Assembly: GCA_963828215.1 (NCBI GenBank) | Contig: CAWHFO010000007.1 | Span: 1 to 64,000, forward strand | DNA: 64,000 bases | Source: CAVTJL01 sp963828215 | GTDB taxonomy: Bacteria > Pseudomonadota > Alphaproteobacteria > Geminicoccales > Geminicoccaceae | Direction: 5' to 3' | Shown: positions 24,693-33,816 of the stretch, piece after piece | How positions within the stretch are numbered: position 1 is the first letter of the stretch | Layout: each line of letters starts with the position of its first letter | The notes under the pieces: generated by a model | Seen by the model: only the letters and a program-made list of their open reading frames with translations | Told to the model about the DNA's origin: nothing | Databases searched by the model: none | Program-made: the position numbers and the translations under genes

Positions 24693-25226
24693 ATGGGTCA
24701 TCGCCTTCTCACGGCCGTGCTGCTGCTCGTCGCAGCGGGTGGCGTCGCCCCTCGAGCCTCTGCCGACGACGGCGCGGCGGCGGTCGTGGGCACCTGGAGC
24801 GGTCCCGTGACCGTTGTGGACGGCGAGGTCCTCGACCTCGGCAGCACCCTGACACTCGTCGTCGCGAGCTCCGGGGACGGCTTCGAGTTCGTTCTCAGGA
24901 GCGGACAGGCTGTCCTCGATGCGCAGCTCTCGCCCGATGGGCATCCCGGGGTCTACGAGGCTCCGACCCATGACCGCAGCTCCATCTTCTCCTTGTTCAA
25001 GGGCTCCCAGGTGGCCGATCCGCTCACGGGCGCACCGCTGGTCTGGGCCCGGACGACGCCGGGTGGCGTGATCGTCTACCGGCTCGACCTCGACAGCGGC
25101 GCGTTCCGCCTCGACCGCATGGCCGCCACCCGCCAGGGCGACGGCGTCCAGGTCGAGATCTCCGAGCGGCGCCACCAGCAGCCGGTGGGGCGCGTCCGCG
25201 CGACCCTGGTCCGGCAGGGAGGCTAG
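24693..25226 (+). CDS. Secreted protein of unknown function
   Basis: I do not recognise this 177-residue protein. It has a signal peptide (HRLLTAVLLLVAAGGVAPRA, cut near ASA-DD). The mature part looks beta-rich: VVGTWSGPVTVVDGE, LTLVVASSGDGFEFVLRSG, VWARTTPGGVIVYRLD, with a lipocalin-like flavour. A TTG at 24657 after AGGGGA is an alternative start. The next gene starts 6 bases after its stop and is also secreted, so the two are likely one operon with the binding protein and ABC transporter downstream. Confidence 0.65.
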   Translation: MGHRLLTAVLLLVAAGGVAPRASADDGAAAVVGTWSGPVTVVDGEVLDLGSTLTLVVASSGDGFEFVLRSGQAVLDAQLSPDGHPGVYEAPTHDRSSIFSLFKGSQVADPLTGAPLVWARTTPGGVIVYRLDLDSGAFRLDRMAATRQGDGVQVEISERRHQQPVGRVRATLVRQGG

Positions 25227-25232
25227 CGCCCG

Positions 25233-25802
25233 ATGCGCCGACGCTGGCTGCTGACCCTCGCCGCGGCGTCGGCCGCGTCCCTTCTGGCTCCGCCGCTCCC
25301 CGCGCGCGCAGCGGCGGAGCTGAATGCGTTCTTCGGCAGCTTCGTCGGCGTCGCCGAGGCGACGGACACCGAAGCCGGCGGGAAAGAGCAGCGCGATCTG
25401 GACATCGTCATCGCCCCGTACGAGACGAACGGCTTCCAGATCACCTGGACCAATGTCACCCTGGTGCGGGGCCGCCGCGATCTGCCAGGGGTCCAGCGTC
25501 GAGTGAGCCAGGTGATCATGGTGCCCGGTTCGGGACCCGGCTACTTCGTCGAGGCCCGGGTCCACAATCCGTTCCGCGAGCAGGAGGAGATGCAGCCGAT
25601 GGGCGGCGACCCGGTCCGTTGGGCGGTGCTCGACGACAAGGGTCTCGTGGTCTATTCCTTCGTCATTCTCGACGATGGCCGCTACGAGCTGCAGATCTAT
25701 CACCGCTGGCTGACCAAGGTGGGCCTCGACCTTCATTTCGAGCGGATCGTCGACGACGACGTTCTGCGCGTGATCGACGGCCACACCGTGCGCGCGGACT
25801 AG
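25233..25802 (+). CDS. Secreted protein of unknown function
   Basis: A 189-residue protein with an N-terminal export signal, MRRRWLLTLAAASAASLLAP, whose Arg cluster could allow Tat export. The mature part contains ELNAFFGSFVGVAEATDTE, DLDIVIAPYETNGFQITWTN and LVVYSFVILDDGRYELQIYH. This looks like a compact beta-barrel of unknown role. It is tightly placed between another secreted unknown and a TAXI-type binding protein. Confidence 0.65.
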   Translation: MRRRWLLTLAAASAASLLAPPLPARAAAELNAFFGSFVGVAEATDTEAGGKEQRDLDIVIAPYETNGFQITWTNVTLVRGRRDLPGVQRRVSQVIMVPGSGPGYFVEARVHNPFREQEEMQPMGGDPVRWAVLDDKGLVVYSFVILDDGRYELQIYHRWLTKVGLDLHFERIVDDDVLRVIDGHTVRAD

Positions 25803-25824
25803 GTCGCGGCCGCCGCCGAGCCCG

Positions 25825-26847
25825 ATGCCCACCCGCCGCAACCTCCTCCGCTCGATCCCGGTCGGCCTCGCCGGCTTGGCTCTCGGAGTCCGGCATGGTG
25901 CCTCCGCCCAGGAGCCGCGGTTCTTCCGGATCGGCACGGGCGGGGTCAGTGGCACCTATTTCCTGATCGGCAGCGTCCTCGCCGACGTGCTCAGCCGTCC
26001 GCCGGGCCTGCCGCCCTGCGCGCCCGGCAGCGGCTGCGGTGTGCCCGGGCTGGCTGCCGTGGTGGTGTCCTCGGCCGGATCGGTCGCCAATGTCGCCGGC
26101 ATTCTCGGCGGCGAGCTCGAGAGCGGCTTCGCGCAGAGCGACATCACCTACGACGCCTACGAGGGTCGCGGGCCCTTCGCCGACAAGCCGCCCGCGACGT
26201 CCTTGCGGGCGTTGAGCAGCCTCTATCCCGAGACGCTCCATCTGATCGCCCGGCACGGCGCCGGCATAGCCGCCGTGCCGGACCTCGCCGGCAAGCGCGT
26301 CGCGCTCGACGAGCAGGGGTCGGGGACCTTGGCCGATGCCCTGATGGTGCTGCAGGCATTCGGCCTGAGCGTGGCCGATGTGACGCCGCTCTATCTGAAG
26401 CCGGCTGCAGCGCTGGACGCCATGGCCGAGGGTCGCGCCGACGCCGCCTTCATCGTCGGCGGCTACCCGTTCCCGCTGGTCGACGACGCGGTACGGCAGC
26501 AGGGCGCGACACTCGTGGCGATCACCGGCCCGCCCGTCCAGCGGCTGCTTGCGGAATCGAGCTTCCTCGCGCGCTCGCGGATCCCGTCTGGGACCTATGC
26601 CGGCCTGCCGCAGATCGAGACGATCGGGGTCGAGGCGCTCTGGATAGCGCCGGCCTCGCTGGACGACAGCCTCGCCTATGACCTGCTCGGCGTCCTGTTC
26701 GATCCCAGGACCAGCGAGCGACTGATCGCCGCCCATCCCCGCGGCAGCGATATCGGCCTCGCGTCGGCGCTCGACGGGGTGCCCATCCCGTTGCATCCGG
26801 GCGCCGCCCGCTTCTATCGGGAGCATGGGCGGCTCGGGAGCGACTAG
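25825..26847 (+). CDS. TAXI family periplasmic binding protein
   Basis: A 340-residue substrate-binding protein of the TAXI type, normally part of TRAP transporters. It has a signal peptide with twin Arg (TRRNLLRSIPVGLAGLALGV). Typical elements are FFRIGTGGVSGTYFLIGSVL, VVSSAGSVANVAGILGGELE, FAQSDITYDAYEGRG, LHLIARHGAGIAAVPDLAGK and GSGTLADALMVLQAFGL. No TRAP membrane subunit is near. Instead an ABC-2 type ATPase and permease follow with overlapping ends. Confidence 0.85.
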   Translation: MPTRRNLLRSIPVGLAGLALGVRHGASAQEPRFFRIGTGGVSGTYFLIGSVLADVLSRPPGLPPCAPGSGCGVPGLAAVVVSSAGSVANVAGILGGELESGFAQSDITYDAYEGRGPFADKPPATSLRALSSLYPETLHLIARHGAGIAAVPDLAGKRVALDEQGSGTLADALMVLQAFGLSVADVTPLYLKPAAALDAMAEGRADAAFIVGGYPFPLVDDAVRQQGATLVAITGPPVQRLLAESSFLARSRIPSGTYAGLPQIETIGVEALWIAPASLDDSLAYDLLGVLFDPRTSERLIAAHPRGSDIGLASALDGVPIPLHPGAARFYREHGRLGSD

Positions 26848-27610
26848 CTTGGACCAGGGGATCGGCACCGGGCCGGCGATCCACGTCGAAGGGCTCGCCA
26901 AGCGCTATGGCGCGGTCGTTGCCGTGGACGACCTGTCCTTCACGGTGGAGCGTGGCCTCACGGTCGCCCTTTTGGGCGCCAATGGCGCCGGCAAGACGAC
27001 GACGATCGCCATGCTGCTCGGCCTCCTCCAGCCGACCGCCGGCCGCATCGAGATCCTGGGCGAGCCGATGCCCGCGCAGCGCTACCGGGTGCTCGGCCGG
27101 CTGAACTTCTCGAGCCCTTATGTCGACCTGCCGATGCGCCTCACGGTGCGGCAGAACCTCGACGTCTATGCCGACCTCTACGGGGTGCCGCGGCCGCGCG
27201 AGCGGCTGGCCGAGCTGGCGGCCGAGCTCGACCTCGGCCAGCTCATGGACCGTCCGACGGGCAAGCTCTCGGCGGGCCAGAAGACGCGCGTCATGATGGC
27301 GAAGGCACTCATCAACCGGCCGGAGCTGCTGCTTCTCGACGAGCCGACGGCCTCGCTGGACCCCGACACCGCCGACCATTTGCGGAGCTGGCTCCAGGCC
27401 TATCAGCGCGAGAGGCGGGCGACCGTGCTCCTCGCCTCGCACAACATGCTCGAGGTCGAGCGCCTGGCGCACAGGGTGCTGGTGATGCGGCGGGGGCGGC
27501 TGGTCGATCAGGGTGCCCCTGCCGATCTCATCGATCGCTACGGCCGCGAGACTCTGGAGGAGGTCTTCCTCGACATCGTCCGCGATCGGCGTCCGGCGGT
27601 TCCGGCGTGA
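26825..27610 (+). CDS. ABC transporter ATP-binding protein
   Basis: A 261-residue ATPase of the ABC-2 exporter group. Walker A is LLGANGAGKTTTIAML, the signature is KLSAGQKTRVMMAKAL, Walker B is LLLLDEPTASLDP and the H-loop is LLASHNM. The C-terminus RETLEEVFLDIVR is typical of drug or polysaccharide exporter ATPases. The ATG at 26825 overlaps the upstream gene by 23 bases. The permease start overlaps its stop (GTGA). Confidence 0.92.
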   Translation: MGGSGATSLDQGIGTGPAIHVEGLAKRYGAVVAVDDLSFTVERGLTVALLGANGAGKTTTIAMLLGLLQPTAGRIEILGEPMPAQRYRVLGRLNFSSPYVDLPMRLTVRQNLDVYADLYGVPRPRERLAELAAELDLGQLMDRPTGKLSAGQKTRVMMAKALINRPELLLLDEPTASLDPDTADHLRSWLQAYQRERRATVLLASHNMLEVERLAHRVLVMRRGRLVDQGAPADLIDRYGRETLEEVFLDIVRDRRPAVPA

Positions 27611-28416
27611 GCGCCGTCACCTTGTCGCTGCGGCGCATGCGCGCGATCCTGCGCCGCCATCTCTATTTGCTGCTCGGCTCCTGGCCCCGCCTGCTCGATC
27701 TCGTCTACTGGCCGACGGTGCAGATGGTGCTGTGGGGCTTCATCACCCGCTTTCTCGTCGGCGAGAGCAGCTTCGTGGCCCAGGCCGCGGGCATCTTTCT
27801 TTCCGCCGTGCTGCTGTGGGATGCCCTCTTCCGCGGCCAGCTCGGCTTCTCGCTCTGCTTTCTGGAGGAGATGTACGCCCGCCATCTGGGCCACCTCTTC
27901 GTCAGCCCGCTGCGCCCGGCCGAGCTGGTCGGCGCCGTCGTCGCCATCAGCTTCGTGCGGGTGGCGATCGGCGTCGGCGGAGCCGTCCTGCTGGCGGTGC
28001 CGATCTTCCATTTCTGGCTGCCGGGCGTCCTCGGCTGGTCCCTCATTCCCTTCTTCGCCGTGCTGCTGCTCTTCGGATGGGCCATCGGGCTGATCATCGC
28101 CGGCCTCATCCTGCGCCTCGGCCTGGGAGCCGAGAGCCTGGCCTGGGCGGCCATCTTCTTCCTGCAGCCGCTTTCCGGGGTCTACTACCCGATCGCCACC
28201 TTGCCCTACCCGATCCGCTGGGTCGCCTGGCTGCTGCCCTCGGCTCCGGTCTTCGAGGGCATGCGCACGGTGCTGGTCCAGCACCGCTTCGACGGCGGCC
28301 TCCTGGCACTCGCGGTGCTCGGCGTAGTCGCCTGGCTCGTCATCGCAGGCCTCGTCTTCGTCCGCCTGTTCGGCAGCGCCCGCGACGCGGGGCTCCTGCT
28401 CCAGTCCGGCGAGTGA
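27607..28416 (+). CDS. ABC-2 type transporter permease
   Basis: A 269-residue membrane protein with about six helices, such as MVLWGFITRFLVG, AAGIFLSAVLLWDALF and LIPFFAVLLLFGWAIGLIIA. It also has the ABC-2 closing region LQPLSGVYYPIATLPYPI. The GTG start overlaps the ATPase stop, so the two form one exporter. The cargo is unknown. Confidence 0.88.
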   Translation: MSAVTLSLRRMRAILRRHLYLLLGSWPRLLDLVYWPTVQMVLWGFITRFLVGESSFVAQAAGIFLSAVLLWDALFRGQLGFSLCFLEEMYARHLGHLFVSPLRPAELVGAVVAISFVRVAIGVGGAVLLAVPIFHFWLPGVLGWSLIPFFAVLLLFGWAIGLIIAGLILRLGLGAESLAWAAIFFLQPLSGVYYPIATLPYPIRWVAWLLPSAPVFEGMRTVLVQHRFDGGLLALAVLGVVAWLVIAGLVFVRLFGSARDAGLLLQSGE

Positions 28417-28431
28417 GCGGGTCGACGAGGC

Positions 28432-29202
28432 TCAGGCCGCCAGCGCTATGGCCGAGAGCTGCAGGCCCAGCGGACCCCCGCCCTCGCGGCAGAGCCGTCG
28501 CCAGCTGAAGAAGAGCTCGGCCTCGGCACAGGTGTCCCGGCCGAGCGTCTCGACCATCCCGACCCCGGCGCGGGCGAGCCTGAGGGCCGCATAGCCCTCG
28601 AGGTCGAGACGGGGCCGGTCCGGGCGCGTCCCTTCGGTGAAGAAGCGCTCGCTCTCCGGATCCTCGGTCTCGAAGCGGGCACGCAGCTCGCCGCCCACCT
28701 CGTAGGAGCGCCGGCCGATGCAGGGCCCGACGGCGGCCCTGACCCGGGACGGCTCGGCCCCGGCCTCCGCCATCGCCGCCACGACCGCCTCGAGAACTCC
28801 GGCGAGCGCGCCTCGCCAGCCGGCATGGGCCGCTCCCACCACGCCGCCTTCGGCATCCGCGAGAAGGACCGGGGCACAGTCGGCGCTGAGGACGCCGATG
28901 GCAAGCCCGGGCTCGGTGGTGACGAGGCCGTCGCCTTCGGGCAGGGTCGTCGCCGCTATGGCTTGGCAGATGCGGAGCACGACCTTGCCGTGAACCTGGC
29001 GCAACGTCACGAGCCGGCCCTCCCCGAGGCCGAGGCGCTCCATGGCGAGCCCGCGGTTGCGGCTCACCCGCGCGGGATCGTCGCCGCTCTTCAGGCCCAT
29101 GTTGAGGGAGGCCCATGGCCCCTCGCTGATGCCGCCCCGGCGGGTGAAGAAGGCGTGGCGCACGTTCGGGGCCTGGGCAAGGCTCTGCGCCTCGACGATC
29201 AT
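28432..29202 (-). CDS. pgeF: Peptidoglycan editing factor PgeF (multicopper polyphenol oxidase fold)
   Basis: A 256-residue YfiH/PgeF protein, which removes wrongly built UDP-MurNAc-L-Ser-type precursors. The metal-site set is present: LRQVHGKVV, LSADCAPVLLAD and AAHAGWRGALAGV. GPCIGRRSYEVG near residue 165 is also typical. The start at 29202 overlaps the midA stop (ATGA) and has GAGGAGGG upstream. Third gene of lgt-midA-pgeF. Confidence 0.93.
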   Translation of the reverse strand: MIVEAQSLAQAPNVRHAFFTRRGGISEGPWASLNMGLKSGDDPARVSRNRGLAMERLGLGEGRLVTLRQVHGKVVLRICQAIAATTLPEGDGLVTTEPGLAIGVLSADCAPVLLADAEGGVVGAAHAGWRGALAGVLEAVVAAMAEAGAEPSRVRAAVGPCIGRRSYEVGGELRARFETEDPESERFFTEGTRPDRPRLDLEGYAALRLARAGVGMVETLGRDTCAEAELFFSWRRLCREGGGPLGLQLSAIALAA

Positions 29203-30284
29203 GCGGCCCTCCTCTCCTCGCTCGCGAAGCCGGCGGGTGCGGATCCACCATGGCCCGTCAGGGCCATCACCTTGAAAAGCACGCCCATGGCCTCGGGCTC
29301 GACCAGCCGTCGAGCGCCCGTGACCAGGGTGTCCGCCTGCGCTGCCGTCGCCGCCTCGAGGAGGCGAGCGAGCCGCGCCTCGATGCCGAGGCGCCCGAGG
29401 AACACGCCCTGGGGAACGGGGCCCCAGACGGCAGCGCCGGCAGCGCCGGCAACCCGGGCGAGCGCTCCGAAGTCGACATGGCTCGTGAGGTCTGCCGCGC
29501 CCGGCGCCTCGAAGGGCGACACGCGGGCGTGGCCCCGGACGGCCTGCAGCGTGTCCCCCCGAAGCTCCGCCTCGCCATAGTCGACGAGCAAGGCCAGGCC
29601 GCCCCGATCGGCGAGGCGCTGGGCTATCGCCCCGGTCACCGCCTCGCGCGCCGGAGCGATCTCGATGACGGTGCCCGGCGGCGACGAGGCGAGCGTGCCC
29701 GCGGCGACCGGCACCCGTGCCGCGACCAGACCGAGGTGCCCAGCCGTGTCGACGGCCACCAGCCGCTCGCGCCAGCCATCCTCGCCGCGGACCAGCTGGC
29801 GGATCGGCAGCGCGTCCAGGAACTCGTTGGCGACGAGCAGCAGTGGAGCGTCGTCGGGTACCGCGTCCAGCGCATGGTGCCAGCTCGGATCGGCGGCTCC
29901 CAGCGCCTCCTCCTGGCGTGCCCGGAGGACGGGGCTGGTCTCGACGAGATGGAGCCGAAGCGCTCGATGGAATCCCTCGACGGCACGGGTGGCCCGCAGC
30001 AGGTCCGCCATCAGCGTGCCGTGGCCGGGACCGAGCTCGACGAGCCGCACCACCGCGGGAGCCCCCATCTCCCGCCAATAGTGTGCGAGGCAGAGGCCCA
30101 GAAGCTCGCCGAAGGTCTGCGAGATCTCGGATGCGGTGACGAAGTCGCCGGCGACGCCCAGCGGGTCGCGCGTCGCATAGTAGCCCTCGGACGGGTCGGC
30201 GAGGGCCAGGGCCATGTAGCGGTCGAGGCCGATCGGCCCCCCGTCGCGGATGACCCGGACGATGCGTCGGCCGAGCGGTGTCAT
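29199..30284 (-). CDS. Class I SAM-dependent methyltransferase, MidA/NDUFAF7 type
   Basis: A 361-residue homologue of NDUFAF7/MidA, the arginine methyltransferase needed to assemble respiratory complex I. Family parts are IGLDRYMALALADPSEGYYA, GDFVTASEISQTFGELLGL, the SAM loop VELGPGHGTLMADLL, LVANEFLDALPIRQL and LLVDYGEAE. Both ends overlap neighbours by ATGA, an arrangement often seen in alphaproteobacteria. Confidence 0.92.
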   Translation of the reverse strand: MTPLGRRIVRVIRDGGPIGLDRYMALALADPSEGYYATRDPLGVAGDFVTASEISQTFGELLGLCLAHYWREMGAPAVVRLVELGPGHGTLMADLLRATRAVEGFHRALRLHLVETSPVLRARQEEALGAADPSWHHALDAVPDDAPLLLVANEFLDALPIRQLVRGEDGWRERLVAVDTAGHLGLVAARVPVAAGTLASSPPGTVIEIAPAREAVTGAIAQRLADRGGLALLVDYGEAELRGDTLQAVRGHARVSPFEAPGAADLTSHVDFGALARVAGAAGAAVWGPVPQGVFLGRLGIEARLARLLEAATAAQADTLVTGARRLVEPEAMGVLFKVMALTGHGGSAPAGFASEERRAA

Positions 30285-31111
30285 GCCGTCCTTGGACGTG
30301 GGTGCGCGGCTCCGGCCATTCGCCGCCGCGCGCGCAGAATCATGAAGACGCCCACCAGGAACATCGGGATCGAGAGGAGCTGGCCCATCGTCAGCCAGCT
30401 GACGATGAAGCCGAGCTGCGCGTCCGGCTCACGGAAGAACTCGACCGTGAAGCGGGCCGTCGCGTAGCCGACGAGAAAGATTCCGCCGAGCAGCCCGTCG
30501 CTGCCCGGCCTGCGCGGTCGCCACCCGAAGATCTGCATGACGACGAAAAGGACGATACCCTCGAGCGCCGCCTCGTAGAGCTGGCTCGGATGTCGTGGCT
30601 CGGGGCCCCCAGTCGGAAAGACCATGGCCCAGGGCACGTCGGTCGGCCGGCCCCAAAGCTCGCCGTTCACGAAGTTGGCGAGCCTGCCGAGGAAGAGGCC
30701 GATCGGCGTGGCGACGGCGAGGGCGTCGCCGACCTCGACGACCGAGACCTTCTGCTTCCTGCTGAACCACCACGCACCGGTGATGACGCCCAAGAGCCCG
30801 CCGTGGAAGGACATGCCGCCGTGCCAGACGGCCAGGATGTCCGCGGGATGGCTCAGATAGTGGGGCAAATTATAGAAGAGAACATAGCCGATCCGGCCGC
30901 CCAGAATTACGCCCAGGGTGGTGTAGAACAGAAGGTCGTCCACCGCCTCGCCCGTCATCGTCCACCCGGGACGCGTCACCAGCCGGCGCACCAGCCGCCA
31001 GCCGATCAGAAGGCCGAAGATGTAGGCAAGCGCGTACCAACGGATCGCGAAGGGGCCGAGCTGAACGATGATCGGATCGAGTTGCGGGAACGGGATCGTG
31101 AGGAAAGACAA
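30281..31111 (-). CDS. lgt: Prolipoprotein diacylglyceryl transferase
   Basis: Lgt adds the diacylglyceryl group to lipoprotein cysteines at the inner membrane. The core is clear: FPQLDPIIVQLGPFAIRWYA near the start, ILGGRIGYVLFY and HGGMSFHGGLLG. The signature follows (FLGRLANFVNGELWGRPTDV), then RHPSQLYEA. About seven helices are apparent. The start is uncertain. TTG at 31111 gives the usual length (276 residues) but has a poor ribosome site; TTG at 31174 would add 21 residues. Divergent from ubiK. Confidence 0.92.
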   Translation of the reverse strand: MSFLTIPFPQLDPIIVQLGPFAIRWYALAYIFGLLIGWRLVRRLVTRPGWTMTGEAVDDLLFYTTLGVILGGRIGYVLFYNLPHYLSHPADILAVWHGGMSFHGGLLGVITGAWWFSRKQKVSVVEVGDALAVATPIGLFLGRLANFVNGELWGRPTDVPWAMVFPTGGPEPRHPSQLYEAALEGIVLFVVMQIFGWRPRRPGSDGLLGGIFLVGYATARFTVEFFREPDAQLGFIVSWLTMGQLLSIPMFLVGVFMILRARRRMAGAAHPRPRTA

Positions 31112-31257
31112 GGCGCGGAACCTGGGCTCGACGGCGGGTGGGCCGCTCTTACGAGCCCGCCGTGCCGTCCGCAAGCCATGCGCCGCGCTTGCTGCCCGGC
31201 GCGGGCCGGCTCATATGGACCTGATACTTGTCCGCGCCTTGGGTGAAGGAGGGCACG

Positions 31258-31581
31258 ATGCAGACCGAGAACCGCTTCTTCGACGATCTCGCGAAGGTCG
31301 CGACCGGGGCGTTCCACACCTTGGGCGGGCTGAAGGACGAGGTCGAAAGCCGCTTCCGCGAGCGGCTGGAACGGCTGGCCAACGAGATGGACCTCGTCAC
31401 CCGCGAGGAGCTCGATGCCGTCAAGGCGATGGCGGCCAAAGCGCGCACGGAGCAGGAGCGCCTCGAGGAGCGGATGGTCGCCCTCGAAGCCGAGATCGCC
31501 GACCTCCGGCGCAGCGCTGCGCCGGCCAAGGCCCGGCGCCCCTCCAGGAAGGCCGCGCCGCCGGCTGAAGCGACGGGCTGA
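31258..31581 (+). CDS. ubiK: Ubiquinone biosynthesis accessory factor UbiK family
   Basis: A 107-residue helical protein of the UbiK/YqiC (BMFP) family. It matches NRFFDDLAKVATGAFHTLGG, LANEMDLVTREELDAVKAMA and a C-terminal coiled coil (EQERLEERMVALEAEIADL). In enterobacteria UbiK helps the late ubiquinone steps under oxygen. The tail is rich in Lys, Arg and Pro. GAAGGAGGG precedes the ATG at 31258. Confidence 0.87.
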   Translation: MQTENRFFDDLAKVATGAFHTLGGLKDEVESRFRERLERLANEMDLVTREELDAVKAMAAKARTEQERLEERMVALEAEIADLRRSAAPAKARRPSRKAAPPAEATG

Positions 31582-31723
31582 GCGCCCGACGCTTGTAACC
31601 CGTGGCCGTGTTTGGCACGTTCCGCCTCGCCGGGACGTGCTCTCGTCGCATCGCCCCGAGATCCCCAGGCGACGCCGACCCCGGCCGGATGCCACGCCTT
31701 GTGGAGTGACCTCCTCCGTGTCC

Positions 31724-32221
31724 ATGACCGCCACCGAGATCCAAGAGAGCACGAGCAATCCCCTCGACCTGATCGAGCGGCTCGCTCTGGCTCACGACTG
31801 GCCCTTCCAGCGGCAGAGCGACGAGGAGCTCGCCGCCGAGATCGCCGGCCAATGGTGCCACTACAAGCTCTGGTTCGGCTGGCACCCCGAGCTGGGCGTG
31901 CTCCAGCTCTCCTGCGCGCTCGACATGAAGGTGCCGAAGAAAAAGCGGGACCGAATCCACGCCCTCCTCGCAATGGCCAACGAGAAGCTCTGGCTCGGCC
32001 ATTTCGAGATCTGGTCGGAGGAGGGCCTCCCGGTCTTCCGGCATGCGCTGATGTTTCGCGAGGGCATGGCGGCCAGCGGCGAGCTGATCGAGGACCTGAT
32101 CGACATCGCCATGACCGAGTGCGATCGCTTCTATCCGGCCTTCCAGTTCGTGATCTGGGGCGGCAAGAGCGCCGACGACGCGATCGTCGCGGCCATGCTC
32201 GAGACCGAGGGCGAGGCCTGA
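31724..32221 (+). CDS. YbjN domain-containing protein
   Basis: A 165-residue YbjN-family protein, related to type III secretion chaperone folds and of unknown exact role. The pattern is PLDLIERLALAHDWPFQR, GQWCHYKLWFGWHPELGV, LQLSCALDMKVP and FVIWGGKSADDAI. It is placed directly before proC, a common alphaproteobacterial order. A GTG six bases upstream could also start it. Confidence 0.87.
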   Translation: MTATEIQESTSNPLDLIERLALAHDWPFQRQSDEELAAEIAGQWCHYKLWFGWHPELGVLQLSCALDMKVPKKKRDRIHALLAMANEKLWLGHFEIWSEEGLPVFRHALMFREGMAASGELIEDLIDIAMTECDRFYPAFQFVIWGGKSADDAIVAAMLETEGEA

Positions 32222-32225
32222 CCGG

Positions 32226-33042
32226 ATGAGCCTCATCCGGGGCCCGATCATCCTGGCCGGCGGCGGCAGGATGGGCGGCGCCCTGCTCGAGGGCTGGCTC
32301 CGAGCCGGCCTCCCCGCGGCAGAGGTGCACGTCGTCGAGCCCGACCCCGAGCGGCGCCGGGCGCTCGGCGACCTCGGCGCGACAGCCGTTCCGAGCGCCG
32401 ACGGGTTGCCGCGCGATCTCCTTGCGGCCACGCTCGTGATCGCCGTCAAGCCTCAGAGCCTGGCCGCCGCCGCTCCCCCACTCCGCCGGCATGTCGGACC
32501 GGCCACTCTTGTGCTGTCGATCGCCGCCGGCAAGACGATCGAGACCTTCGAGACCCTCTACGGCGCCGTCGCCATCGTGCGTGCCATGCCGAACACCCCG
32601 GCCGCGATCGGTCGCGGCGCCAGCACCCTCTGCGCGAACGGCCGCGCAGGCGCTGCCGAGCGCGCCCAGGCCGACGCCCTGCTGGGTGCCGTCGGCGAGG
32701 TGCACTGGATCCAGGACGAGGGCCTGATGCACGTCGTGACGGCCATGTCCGGCGGCGGCCCCGCCTATGTCTTCCTGCTCATCGAAGTGCTCGCCGCTGC
32801 GGCCGCGAAGCAGGGACTTCCCGAGGAGCTGGCCATGCGTCTGGCTCGGGCGACCGTCGCGGGGAGCGGCGAGCTGGCCCGTCTGAGCCCCGAGCCTGCG
32901 GCCCGCCTGCGAGCCGACGTGACGAAGTCCGGGCGGGACCACCCAGGCGGCCTTGGCCGTGCTCCTCGACGAGAACGGCCTGCAGCCCCTGTTCGACCGA
33001 GCGATCGCGGCGGCGACGCGGCGCTCCCGCGATCTCGCGTGA
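32226..33042 (+). CDS. proC: Pyrroline-5-carboxylate reductase, one frameshift
   Basis: ProC makes proline from pyrroline-5-carboxylate with NAD(P)H. The N-terminal nucleotide fold reads IILAGGGRMGGALLEGWL; then come VIAVKPQSL, VRAMPNTPAAIGRGAS and TAMSGGGPAYVFLLIEVL. Near 32921-32928 one extra base (GACGAAGTCC) moves the frame. In the next frame the expected PGGTTQAALAVLLDENGLQP continues to a TGA at 33040-33042. I give the restored end; in the first frame the protein would run to 33134 with an unrelated tail. Confidence 0.9.
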
Positions 33043-33082
33043 GCGCCGGCGGCGGCCGGCCGTCGAGCGGAAAGGAGAGCCG

Positions 33083-33700
33083 ATGCCAAGGAAGACGAGC
33101 AAGCCCGATCTGCTCGAGGAAGCCTTCGGTCTGATCGCCAGCCACGGTTGGAACGACTTCAGCTTCACCGAGCTGGCACGGCGGAGCGACCGCCCGCTGG
33201 CCGAGATCTATGCCGAGCTGCCCGGCCGGACGAGCCTCCTCTGCGCGCTCGGGCGGCGAGCGGACGAGGCGATGCTGGCGATGCCGCCCGCGGAGCTGGC
33301 CGAGCTGGGCCCGCGTGAGCGGCTCTTCGAGCTCGTGATGCGGCGGCTGGACGCCATGGCGCCCTTCAAGGAAGGGCTGCGCGTCATCGGCCGCGAGGCG
33401 CGGCTCGATCCGATGGTGCTGCTCACGGCCCTGGGCAATCTTGACCGCGCCGCCTCCTGGCTGCTCGACGCCAGCGAATCCGGACTGACCGGCCTGAAGG
33501 CCAGGGCGGCCCGACGCGTGCTGATGCTGGTCTATGCGCGGACGTTCAACGTCTGGCTCGACGACGCGACGCCGGATCTCGCGACGACGCTCGCCGAGCT
33601 CGACAAGCGCCTGCAGCAGCTCGAGCAGCTCGGCCGGTGGATGGCGCGGGCGCGTCGCCGCGCCACGGGCAGGCCCGCAGCCGAGCCCAGCGCGTCTTAG
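33083..33700 (+). CDS. TetR-like / COQ9-like protein
   Basis: A 205-residue protein whose first 55 residues form a TetR-type helix-turn-helix (LLEEAFGLIASHGWNDFSF, then ELARRSDRPLAEIYAELPGR). The rest is helical with ALGRRADEAMLAMPP and LMLVYARTFNVWLDD. The C-terminal part resembles alphaproteobacterial COQ9-like proteins, so it could be a lipid-binding ubiquinone factor and not a repressor. It lies close to ubiK, which supports that reading. Confidence 0.72.
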   Translation: MPRKTSKPDLLEEAFGLIASHGWNDFSFTELARRSDRPLAEIYAELPGRTSLLCALGRRADEAMLAMPPAELAELGPRERLFELVMRRLDAMAPFKEGLRVIGREARLDPMVLLTALGNLDRAASWLLDASESGLTGLKARAARRVLMLVYARTFNVWLDDATPDLATTLAELDKRLQQLEQLGRWMARARRRATGRPAAEPSAS

Positions 33701-33706
33701 CGTTCC

Positions 33707-33736
33707 GGTTGGAGGGCGTTTCGGTATCCCTCAACC
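33707..33736 (+). terminator. Hairpin after the TetR/COQ9-like gene
   Basis: GGTTG(G)AGGG pairs with CCCTCAACC with one bulged base. It begins 7 bases past the stop and is followed by AGAAATAGGTTTG. Confidence 0.5.
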
Positions 33737-33816
33737 AGAAATAGGTTTGTCGGCGCGATCTCCTATCGTATTCTGGGGAGTGACTCGAACAGTCATGCGG
33801 CCTCGGGAGGCGAGCG

